Assembly (NCBI GenBank): GCA_021234155.1
Contig: JAJEKV010000027.1
Location: 5,392,623-5,456,622 of the forward strand
Length of the DNA stretch: 64,000 nucleotides
Direction: 5' to 3'
Origin: Isoetes taiwanensis
Taxonomy: Eukaryota; Streptophyta; Lycopodiopsida; Isoetales; Isoetaceae
Shown: piece after piece, positions 35,301 through 45,310 of the stretch
Numbering within the stretch: the stretch's first letter is position 1
Layout of the letters: each line of letters begins with the position of its first letter
Made by a program: the position numbers and the translations under genes
The notes under the pieces: model-generated
The model's database searches: none
The model's input: only the letters and a program-made list of their open reading frames with translations
What the model was told of the DNA's origin: nothing

Positions 35301-37165
35301 CAAACAACAATTTAAGAGCCAACTCTGAAAGATTCCAATAGATACTACAAAATCAATCTCCAAGATGCTACAACAACAGAATCCGGAAGAAATCCCATGG
35401 AGAATGAAATTACATTGTAGAAATTTTGGTAACGCAAGCAAGAGCAAAGAATTAGCATTAGGTGACGAAACCTGTTGTCGTAGTTGCATAGAAATCCCGC
35501 CATTCGAAACTGGTCAACAAAATTGATTCTTGTGGAAATAGAGCAAATAGCGACATTTGCGAAGTTAGTTATCGGCTAGCTATGTGCACCGCTCCGTGAA
35601 CCAAGACCACGATCCCTTCCAAGGAGCCGTGAGAGGGGTCAAAGAGACAAAAAAAAAACCGTCTACCGCAGATAAATCGGAGGGATAAAAATAATTTAAA
35701 AAAATTCAACGCCATTAAGGATACTGAGGGCAGAAACATTAAACGCAACAATATTGACTGCTTGCCCCTGTTAAGATCAAAAAAGCAAGTTATCATATCT
35801 AAAAAGAGATACGAAAAAGAAAAAGAATGTTCAACTGACTTGGTCGACATCAATCTGCTGAATAATATCCCCAAAAGTGATAAAAGTCTCTCAGCCCAAG
35901 CTTCGTTCGCTTGGGACCTAGAACAGATATGGTGTTGTAAAGAAGTTTCCATTTTCCATTGAGCTGAGGAGACCTATGCAGGACATCAGTATAATAACTT
36001 GCACAAAGGCCTATATTTTTATATTAAACTGCAGCTATATACAGCATAATTCAAACTATTATAAGTTGCAGCAGATGTTTATTCTCCACTTTCATCAGTA
36101 GATGGGAATCTTGGATACCACGTTCCACTCAACTTCTAACCTCATCTATATAAATCCCGCAGGTGAAATTCAGAGCCTGACTTGTACATTTTTAAATGGC
36201 TAGCTGCTGTGTTACAATCGAAGGCCATGCCATTTACATTTACGAGCTAACTTTCTTCCAAATCCTGCCACTTGATTTGAAAATTCTCATGCTGCCAAAT
36301 TAGAAATGGCTTAACAAATGTGATCTTATGTGCATAGAAGCTTCTGCATCACAATTCGATTACTTTCTACAACTGTATGGTTCAATCCTACAAAGAAACA
36401 TTACAGGTGGCAACTCCCCCTTCACAGGCAACATCTCAGAGGTGGGAAGCCAATAGCAGACCAATGAGGATATAAACATGTTAATATGTTATGAAAGAGA
36501 ACATGTATTGTCAAAATCGAGCTGCTTCAATTATCTTTTTCATTATCTGCAATAGTGACAGATTTTCCATGAATTTCTTCTTGCAAGACAAAGCACACAA
36601 GTGTCACTTATTGTAATGTAGCAGTGGAGGTGGCCATTTCATACATGAATATGTATAGACATAAATGAAGCAGAGCTCTTGCATAAAAGAGGTTCAACAA
36701 CTAACTGTCTCATTGGCATTTACATAGCAATCTTCAAGTTCAGAAGCTTCTGCTATTTGAAAGGGTACATGCAGGCTATGGCAAGGAATTATGTGAATGT
36801 CAATCTCTAGGATTGTTGGTCATCCGATGATAATAATACCATGCGGGCTATGGCAAGGAGTTCCAAATTTTTGTATGCAATCCCTCATAAATCTCATATC
36901 TGTGTCTGCAAAGTTCATATGGGAGGTATGCCCAAAAGGCGGTGCAGACAACACACATAAACACATATACAGAATAAAAACATACAGCTATAGCTCATCC
37001 TTGTGACATTCAAATACATGGCGAATCCAAGATAGAAGCATTAAGCTTTCACATGAATATGCTATGAATTCCTCTTGTCGATTCCCAACATAAATTAAGA
37101 GTTAGAGAATTTCACCCTATGCTAGCAAGAAAGTCAGAGCATACCGTGCAAGAGAGGAAACGCTC
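32307..37165. other. Unassigned 4.9-kb region between two ATTCT runs
   Basis: AT-rich with scattered frames of 60-130 codons on the minus strand (for example 32989-33375, 34225-34557, 35569-35952). Pyrimidine tracts and splice-like sites on the minus strand suggest it could be the remains of a multi-exon gene leading down from the CCT4-like start at 37538. I could not match any of these frames to CCT4 or another family. TTTATGTAGAAG is repeated in tandem at about 33393-33425. A non-coding transcript is also possible. Confidence 0.35.
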
Positions 37166-37538
37166 TTAGAAACTGCATAATCGATCATTTATGGATCGCA
37201 AAACTTGGTGGAGCAACTGTCGGAGGATTGTTGTGGCAATTATGCATGGACGATTTGATTGATCTAAGTTTGAGAAGATATCTTCCAAATCGTGATTTCC
37301 ATAGTGCCATCTCCAATCACTATATATCCTGGTTTTTAGACAACTCGACCAACATTTTCGCAGCAGATTGCAGGAGCTCCATTCTATGAAAAATGGTAGC
37401 ATTATAATAACATCTCGCGTAGAAGTGAAAAGCATTTTATCCATACCTCAGGGCCCAAGACATATTCACGGCATCTGCAACTGCTCTTGCTGCAACTATA
37501 TTCATTGGACGGATATCATCCTTGCGCTTTCCTGCCAT
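37166..37538 (-). pseudogene. CCT4 (TCP-1 delta) chaperonin subunit pseudogene, 5' part
   Basis: From an ATG at 37536-37538 the reverse strand reads MAGKRKDDIRPMNIVAARAV and on to ADAVNMS. This corresponds to the conserved N-terminus of the CCT delta subunit of the cytosolic chaperonin, which folds actin and tubulin. A base loss follows, and the next frame gives GMDKML-like then FTSTRDVIIM (normally a nucleotide-loop segment ending TNDGAT). After another shift comes MELLQSAAKMLVELSKNQDI, the next conserved block, then a degraded IGDGT. At least three frame changes and the loss of TSLGPRG and NDGAT residues make it non-functional. The three blocks are contiguous without introns, which favours a retrocopy. 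A possible donor at 37146 leaves open a decayed real gene. Nothing after about residue 120 was found. Confidence 0.7.
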
Positions 37539-38663
37539 CTCTGCTTAACCTCAGAGGCATCGTTAAAACATTGTGGTGAAGAAAAGTGACGGTAAGGAAA
37601 AAAAAACCTTCGGATGTGTGGCCCTAAATTAAAGGAATGACTATATCGTAATTCCGGTAGCAGGCAGGCAATCCCTATAATCAGCTTCTCAATTCTAACC
37701 CCATTCCGGCATTAGGAACTGGAAGGGGAAGATGCGAGAAGCAGAGAGCCAGAACCGTCGTATAAAGAAAACCGCCAAAAGCCAAAATCAAGGGATGAAA
37801 ATGAGTTGAGAAAATTCAATGCACAAGATTGCGCACAGACTATCACAAAACTCCTTTATTATTATATATAGATATAGATTCTATTCTATTCTATTCTATT
37901 CTATTCTAACATTATTTTTGGAAGGGTAAGTGGAGATTCATATAGGTTTAGTTTGCTCGTGCTTCCATCAAATAATGGAATTCTAGCAACCAATTAATTT
38001 TCTCAGATAGGGTACTATACATGGGATTTATATATTCTTAAGGCGAGTTTAAAACTAATTAAGATGAGGATGTTCTGGCTGGATCAGCAATGGAAAATAG
38101 ACATAGCAATCGACCTCAATTTTTCATAGTTATAGCTTTTCGCGTATTTGTTATTCATTCTTTTGCATTGCTTCCACAACTTGAGAACGTTGAAAATACA
38201 AATTTTGAGTTCACCATTCAATGCATGGATTTATGAAATTCATAGAACGAGTAATCCAACAGATAACTTGGAATGGACACTAGAAAGTTTATTCTAAACC
38301 TCAAAATCATTAGCATTGATTATTTTTAATGAATAGAGTAGCTCATGAAATGCTTATATCCTGCAATTAAAACTGAAATTGATTAACATGAGAGAGCTCT
38401 TAATTTTAAAGAGAAGGTGGACCAGTAATGGTGTCGTGTATACAAACTTTCTTCATTTCTTGAAAACACTTTTTTTACGTGTTTGTTTTTGGGTGATCCA
38501 TATCATGGTAATTTTTCATAATATGATTTTTTGGAGGATGACTTTAAATCATTTTACTCCTTTATAGACATAAGTTATCCATCACTTGTCAATGAAAAAA
38601 TAAAAGCAAATCAAAACTTCATCATCAAGGCAAAGAAATAAAATAGCAATCCTTTTTATATAT
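37539..38663. other. Spacer with an ATTCT microsatellite
   Basis: Contains (ATTCT)n at 37873-37907 and AT-rich sequence without a recognised gene. The frame at 38379-38567 has no motif. Confidence 0.5.
37873..37907 (+). repeat. (ATTCT)n microsatellite
   Basis: Six ATTCT units, the same repeat as the 3' tail of the LINE ending at 32306. The preceding sequence does not match that LINE's 3' end, so it is either an independent microsatellite or the extreme end of a severely truncated copy. Confidence 0.85.
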
Positions 38664-40193
38664 GCTTCCATCTCCTATTGAAAAAGAAGCCGTAGTTACT
38701 TATGCCGATGTCAAAGGTTATTCACATGAAATACCTGGACAGTCTGCAGTGATCACAAACTATTGGGGCAGAAAGTTGCAATGCCTACGTGGGGTAAGAT
38801 GAAGGTTTACAGATTGAATTACATGCTTTGACTAAACAGCAAAAAATTAACCCCTCTGCTAAACATGTTTTCTCATTGCCAGGATTAATGGCATCAGAGG
38901 GGGAAGCTTTGCATACTTGTTTCTGCGAAGATGATCTGCTGCTTCGTTTGCAACACGATTCAAGAGGAATATGACACTAATATCTTGGATCTGACAACAA
39001 AAATGATGACAAGGATAAACTTATGGAATTCACGCCATTCACGCCATTCAAGAACTGTCCGCCGGCTGAAATGAAAGTGGTTGCATCTGACGTAGCAATT
39101 TTATGTGCAACTAACTCTAAAATGAGTAGCCGCTTAGTGGATCTTTATGGCAGGTAATAATTTGGTTGTAACCGAGCTGTATTTATTGCTATTCCTTGTC
39201 TCTAATGTTAACCTTAATCTAATCCAGGTGCTTGCATGAGACATTGCCTTCCGAGTGGAAGAGCAAAATCTTTTTTTATCCTGCTTACAACTATATAAGG
39301 TTTAGAGAAGCTACCAGCAGCAAAAGAAAGGGTGAATCAGCTGAAAGATCACCCACCATCATTGAAATAGTGAAATCAGGGATGAAGGGGATTGTGGTAG
39401 CTAAATGCCATCATATCCTTGCACCTATCCTTGAGAATGACCATTTTGTGCTGGCTATTTTTACGCTCGCACCATCTGATTCCAAGATCTTACCTGCACC
39501 AGCAATTCACTTCTTGAATCCTCTTACAGGTTATGCGACGAACGAGAAAGCAATCAAAGGGTATGTAATACTTTAAGTTGTTGCTTTGCTTTTCTTCGCT
39601 ATTTCGGTCTGCTAAATTTTGTGATATGTAGGCTGCACACACAAATGTTAACCCTATCAATCGGTCAAGTATCTAGAGGCGTCGATTTCATGAAGAGAAA
39701 TAATGTTAATCGGATTCAGCAAGTAGAGGTGCCACAGCAGCCCGATTTAACATCATGTGGGTTGTATGTGATGGGATTTATGCACAAATACGTTGAAGCT
39801 CTTGTCTCTGGAGAGATATGGAAGTAAGTTGTATGCCTTCCCTTGTATGTACTGCATCTCATGTTCCTTTAAATATTTCTAACCTTATTTATGGATGTCA
39901 CAGATTACATCTAAATGGTTTTCTGCAGAGAAGTTGTGCAGGTCCATTGCTTATGGTTCTTTTTATCAGTCAACAACTTCATTCTTTCTGAAGCACAGTT
40001 GACAAGATATAGATCAATGTATTACAACCATAAGCTGCTTGCTGATCTCTATGTATCCTTGTTGATTCTTTTGGAGGACAAGGACAAATTCCTACTATTT
40101 CACACTAACAACTGGTCCCCTGACCATTATATCTTTGGATCAATTGATGCCTTCAACACTTACTTTAACTCTGTCTTCTTTTCCGACACATGA
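38664..40193 (+). CDS. Ulp1-like cysteine protease gene, multi-exon, probably decaying
   Basis: Visible exons: about 38664-38793 (ADVKGYSHEIPGQSAVITNY), about 38883-39156 (GLMASEGEALHTCFCEDDLL, later FKNCPPAEMKVVASDVAILC), about 39230-39559, about 39632-39818 and about 39929-40193, with GT-AG junctions between the last four. The third holds NDHFVLAIF, fitting the catalytic His block of C48 (Ulp1/SENP) proteases, then HFLNPLTG where the catalytic Asp position reads Asn. The fourth holds QQPDLTSCGLYVMGF with the oxyanion Gln-side residues and the nucleophile Cys. The last joins in frame (GEIWK then EVVQVHCLWFFL). Ulp1 enzymes cleave SUMO-like proteins, and related domains are carried by plant DNA transposons. 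The first junction and a TGA near 38970 break the frame, so the 5' part is damaged or wrongly modelled. The neighbour on the minus strand is convergent, about 140 bp away. Confidence 0.65.
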
Positions 40194-40331
40194 TCATCGA
40201 CTGTTCTAGCTTACTTTTTTGGTGGATTATCCTGTTGGCAGGTTAAACATTTTTGGCAGATGCTTCAGATGCTTCAAGATGCATTTAAAGAAAAATACTC
40301 TGAACATATTTTCCTATTGGCTGCTGGTTAC

Positions 40332-41751
40332 CATATCAAATGCCTCATCAAATTAAATGCCTGCTTGTACAGATCTGATTGCTCATGTTTCACGCAACAA
40401 CATGTGTTTCTTTCCTTTAGCTTTCTAATGCAAGAAGGTTTTAAGTATTCAAATTGCCTAAGCGCAATCCGAACCTCTGGATACTGATCCACAAAATTCT
40501 GGAATAATTCAGCCTGTAAAATTACAGTGAAATAAAATTAGTCACCTCATTACATTACATTACATTACATTACATTACATTACATTACATTACATACAAA
40601 TCTTTTACATATTCAAGACCCTAAACTCCCAGACATACATGTATATTCTGACATGAATTTTATTTCATTTACTATGAAGTCACATAATTTCTTGATAATT
40701 AATACATCTCCACACTAATTTCTTCTTAGTTACTACCTACATCTACAATACATCCAGAATATACATGTAAACAAATATATATGTACGTGTTGCCATGAAA
40801 TAATTTGACATTTCCATGTAGAGCAAACTAGTGCAGACTGCATCTACATTACATTCAAAAAGTAAAGAAATTTGTTACAAACTTTACATCAGTGTTACAA
40901 AATAAAAAACATCTTTATTCTGCAAAAAAAGATGCAATTACAGCTAAATTACAGTCGTACCTGTGTAATGTCAATATATTGAATTGGTTGCGTCCTCTTC
41001 TTCATGACATCTCTAATCTTTGGTGAAACCTTTGAGTTATCTAACCAAAACTGAGCAATTATATCCTTCATAGCATGATCTATAGTATTTGTTCTTGGAT
41101 TTTGACCTGCTAATGCCCACATATTTGTTCCACCTAGTGACACTCTTTTCCTTCTCTCTAGTGCTAGTTTCATATTTCTAGGATGTATTTTCAGCAACTT
41201 AGCTGCTAGTGAAGTCTTCTGTAATTCCCCTTCCTCTCCAACCACCATAGATAGTACAGAATGCTTTGCAGCAAGTTTGTCATTGCTATTTGCATGTTTG
41301 ACATCTTGGAGGCCATCCTTTAAATTCTTTACCAGATCTGTTTTCACGATAGCCTCTTGAGGCCTTCCAATGAATGGCTCAAATAGGAATTGCAATCTTT
41401 TGTCCTGCAATAATCTTCTTGCAAATATATTTTGCTGTTTTGGAGTCAAATTAAATACCTCATTCATTATGAGATTTACAGCATCATTCACCTTTCTTCT
41501 AATTGGCTTTGTCACGTATTTACCCCTACAAACCCTCTGTTTCGATTTTCTTTGCCTGCTTGTAACAGTGCTTTCCGAAACTTCATCAACAGGAGGATTG
41601 AAATCTGAACCCGATGCTGACCTCGAAGTGCTTGCATGAGAGTCCAATCCTTCTTCCATAGTTTGTCCAATCCTTCTTCCATAGTTTCTTCTTCAACTGG
41701 TGCTTTAAGACATCGATCCATTCTGCAGAAAGAGGATACAACATCCTGCAC
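40332..41751 (-). CDS. Unknown multi-exon protein with Cys/His cluster, possibly transposon-derived
   Basis: Exon 1 runs from an ATG at 41659 (or from upstream, up to 41751) to 40961, ending DITQ/GTACGA. Exon 2 runs 40513-40332 after TTTTACAG, keeping phase. Exon 1 is basic (KSKQRVCRGKYVTKPIRRKV), then helical, with RKRVSLGGTNMWALAGQ and FWLDNSKVSPKIRDVMKKR. Exon 2 has FVDQYPEVRIALRQFEYLKP, RKLKERNTCCCVKHEQSDLY and NLMRHL. The order S-P-x-x-x-D-V, then L-K-P, R-N-T-C-x-C-x-x-H-E recalls large uncharacterised proteins that I associate from memory with spore plants and cnidarians; I know no named domain. A 23-bp tandem duplication at 41637-41686 moves the upstream frame, so the intact protein probably began further up. 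A donor at 40331 suggests a third exon that I did not find, so the 3' end may be lost. It converges on the Ulp1-like gene. Confidence 0.6.
40551..40595 (+). repeat. (TACAT)n microsatellite
   Basis: Nine TACAT units inside the intron (40514-40960) of the reverse-strand unknown gene. Confidence 0.95.
41637..41686 (-). repeat. 23-bp tandem duplication with frameshift
   Basis: GTCCAATCCTTCTTCCATAG followed by TTT occurs twice in direct succession. Twenty-three is not a multiple of three. The reverse-strand frame upstream (ending VEEETMEEGLDKLWKK) is therefore in a different phase from the downstream frame (starting MEEGLDSHASTS). Confidence 0.9.
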
Positions 41752-41764
41752 AAAAAATCAGATT

Positions 41765-44700
41765 AGATAGATAGATAGATAGATAGATACATTATTGTCC
41801 CTTGTACCCTGAGGCCCGTGGACTTATGTAGCATGGGCCAGCTCCCTTACGGGTGCTACTAGCACATCATGCTGGTTTACAATGTAACCTTTTCTGAAGG
41901 CTTTACTTTTTTCTATTAATACCGGCACCCCGCTTTGGATCGGCTTCATGGCCGTGCACAGGCGCGTCGTTATCAATCAGCTTTGAGCTGAGCGTTTTCA
42001 GGGTGTTTATGTTGCGCCTCTCGGGCGGTTCATAACAGAAACCCTTTTTCTTTGTGTACTTCTCGGTGCCTTGCCGTCATTTCCGTATTAAATCGCCCGG
42101 ATCCCTCATTGTTTACGGCTTTGTCATCATGGTGTGTGCGGTGACCCACCTTATATCTCTCAGTACTTGTTCCCCGATGCTTTCATATCCGGCATTCATT
42201 CAAAGATATGGTTTCATCTTCCACTTCCCCTCATCACAGTTGCATATCCGATCTTCTCTCTCTATGCCCCATCACTGTCCTTTTCAATTCTCATTTCGTG
42301 GCTTCCCATTACGAATCTTGCCGAGAATATCTTTCCCCGGCTTTTCCTATTATGTTATCCCCGGTACATCTATTGCCCTATCATTTGTCCGGGTTGAATC
42401 TTTCATAAGCCATATTGTCTTGGGGCCTGTGGTTCGCGACCAAACTGCGTGGCTTTGTCTCTCCACTCGTCCTTCCATTCTCCTTCAGTAATGAGGTCAC
42501 TCAGATTCATCCCCAGCTTCCTTGTCCACATTGCTACATCTCTAAACCATCCGTTGCCTTCGATTATGTGGGCTTTCGCTGATTCACTGATCGCGATGCT
42601 TGCTAGCTTATTTGGTTTTCCACCTGCATTGTTCCTTATAAGATATCTGATGGTCCTTTCCCATGCCCTTACTTCCATCGGTTTTTGCCCTGTCTCATAT
42701 ACTATAGTTGTTTGTGGTGTATTCGTTCTCAGCTTAAATTCATGCTTATGCCATTGTCTGTAAATTCCTTCTTGTTTTTCCCATTTTTTCTCTGTCAGAC
42801 CCGGCCCCCAAGCCTCTGCCCCATATAGCTGTGTAGTTGCAACTCTTTGCATTTGAGCGGATAGCATTTAATTTCCCGACTTACTATCCCGCTTTTGTTG
42901 CAGAAATTTTTCATATTGTAATAGCTTCCGATGGCTGTTTGGAATCTTGTATCTGCCCCCTTAGCCCATTTTCTCTCGCCGTGCGCATCGTTATCCCGTG
43001 ATACGTGTGATACGTTGATTCTTCTAGTTCTGTTCCCAAGTATCTAAACGGTTTATGTCTACTTTTGTGGCCGAAAAAGACTATTTTGGTTTTTGCGAGA
43101 TTAACTGTCAGCCTTGTCCTTTCACAAAAATTTTCCAACAGTTTAAGTAACCTGTGCATCCCTTTGTTCTTTGTGGCCATCATGCTCGGGTCATCTCATC
43201 TGACATGATGGGTACTTTGGTGTTCCCTAGAGTAGGTGCGTCTGTGTCCCCTTGCTGTTCTGCGTTTACTGTATAAAATCCTGTAGGGCATCTATGTATA
43301 TCCCAAACAATGTGGGAGATAGTGGGCACCCCTGTTTGACCCCCGTGTCACAATCTATCGCTTTCCCTTCTTCTTCCATTTTCGTATAAACATTATAGTA
43401 TAGTCTCGCAATTGCCCCCACCATAACCTTTGGTGCCTGCATATCTATAAGCCTTTGTATTAGTTTTTCCCTCGGAACTGTGTCAAACGCTTTCCTAAAG
43501 TCCACAAAGCAAAGATATTATTTTTAGTCCCCCCGTTTTTACGTTACGTTTCTACCAAGTTGCCACGAGGGTCACTAAGTGGTCCGTGGTTGAGTGATCC
43601 GGCTGAACCCCTGCCTGTCCCCTCGTGCTCTCCGATTCTCACCCTCTGCCCAATGCTTCAGCTTGTTGTCTAAAACTTTTCCAAACCATTTTGCAAAAAT
43701 GGAACTCGCCATTGTAGTTCTGTAATTTCCAGGTTCCTGTCTGCTCCCCCCCCCCTTGTGTAGGGGTATCACCCTGTTATACGCCCATCTGGCTGGTAGT
43801 CCTGTTTGTATGATGCCGTTGAAAATATCTGTCACCTGTTTTACGATTACTGCATCTACACATTTTAATAGTTCCACTGTTAACCCGTATAGGTCTGGGG
43901 CTTTGTTATTTGCCATTCTATTCAGTGCCATCATCACTTCCTGTGTATTAAAACACGGCTTGTCCATCCCTTGTAGTTCTGGTATCGGTGCTGGAGATGC
44001 CCCAGTCTTATACAGTTTCTCCAGGTATCTCTCCCATCCGTCTGTCCCAATATCCTCTTGTGTACTACCATTTTTCTGATTCCCTTGTCCTTTCTCTTGG
44101 GACCCTCTCCAGCATTTCGGGGTTGCTTTTTTTCCCGGGGGAGTTTAGCCACCCCCACGGGGTGTTGTATCAGATTTTTGTTTCTCTTTGCTCTCAACAT
44201 CTTCAGATATACCTTTTTCTCGGTTTGATATGTCTCCCTCCCTTTATGCTCTCTGACCCTTCTTTTCTATTCTCTGCATTCATCGTCCTACCAACTCGAG
44301 GCTTTGAACGCATCTTTCCCTCTTTTTCTTCTTCTCTTTCCGAAGACCTCAGCTGCTACTTTCACTGTTATGTCATTAAGCCTGTCTCCATTCTCGTCTG
44401 CTCTGTGTGCCCCCCAATTCCATTTCCCCATTTCTTCTTGAACGTATTGCACAAATACATCTATTTTCTTCTCTTGAAACTGTATTTTCAGTTTTCCGTT
44501 AATTTCCTCTGTTTCTTTTTGCCTGCCTTTCGGGGTATATTCATCTTCCATGAGTGTAAGCTGTATGGGTCTGTGGCTCTCCCTTTTGCCGACCGGCCAG
44601 TCTAGGAGCATGAATCTCGATACTATATCCGCTGCAGTGTCATTCATTATCACATAATCCACTATACTTTTTCCATGTGCATTCTGGCTTGTGTACTTCC

Positions 44701-45310
44701 CTGACCCCTCCCACTTTTGTACTCCGTTGGTTATAATGACCCCTGTGGTCGAGCATATCTCGAGTAGTAGCTCTCCCTTGGCATTGACTTCTGCTCTGTC
44801 CTCTATACTCCTGTCCCATTCTTCTGATCTTGTCTTGCTAGTCCATTGTCTATTTGTGTCTTCCATACTCGTGATTTGTGCCTGCTCCTGCCCTGTTCTG
44901 GCATTCAGATCGCCTATTAATATCATTGGGCCCTATTCTTTCCATTTCATCATAGTCTCCCCCAGTTCTAACAGTTCTAGTTTATCACTGCTTGGTGGGT
45001 AATAGGCTAAAATCAGAATTAATTCTATTTTGTTCTCTAATTGTAAACTCAAAACGCACTTTTTACTACATTTTCTTTAACATAACAGGCTAATCCTGCG
45101 CTCCCTCTTCCAATTTTGAAGTTTTTGTCCTTCCAACATGTGAATAGTTGATACCCTTCCTCCTCTGGCAGTCTTTTTACATTGTGCTCCCATGTCTCCA
45201 CCAGACATATTATATCAGAGTCGTGTGCCCCTTCCAGCCTCTCCCCATCATCCCAAGGGTACCCAGTACAGTTCCAATACCATATCTTCAGCGTCTTTTC
45301 CCTCGGGGTT
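41765..45310 (-). mobile_element. LINE, 3' part (endonuclease, polymerase, TATC tail)
   Basis: The reverse-strand element ends at a GATA run (41765-41792), read as (TATC)n on its sense strand. Sense order: endonuclease N-terminus (KIWYWNC near 45280; SDIICLVETW near 45210), MILIGDLNARTGQEQ at 44926, SIVDYVIMND and ESHRPIQLTL; then NNKAPDLYGLTVELLKCVDA near 43900, NYRTTMASSIFAKWF, FVDFRKAFDTVPREKLIQRL near 43500, KQGCPLSPTLFGIYIDALQD near 43300, then a damaged active site near 43210 that reads SDEM where YADDM is expected. It ends with LTEKKWEKQEGIYRQW in a 154-codon frame to 42403. Many frameshifts show it is dead. It belongs to the same broad type as the LINE at 29215-32306. Its 5' part lies beyond the LTR element, at 55507 onward. 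Confidence 0.9.
45306..45310 (+). other. 5' target duplication (GGGTT) of LTR element
   Basis: GGGTT precedes the 5' LTR here and GGGTT follows the 3' LTR at 55507-55511. Five bases is the usual size for Ty3/gypsy integrases. Confidence 0.95.

Noticed and set aside
42054-42491. Overlapping forward frames
   Set aside because: Shadows of the reverse-strand LINE polymerase C-terminal region.
43988-44605. 205-codon forward frame
   Set aside because: Opposite strand of the LINE endonuclease region; Phe/Leu/Ser-rich as expected for an antisense frame.
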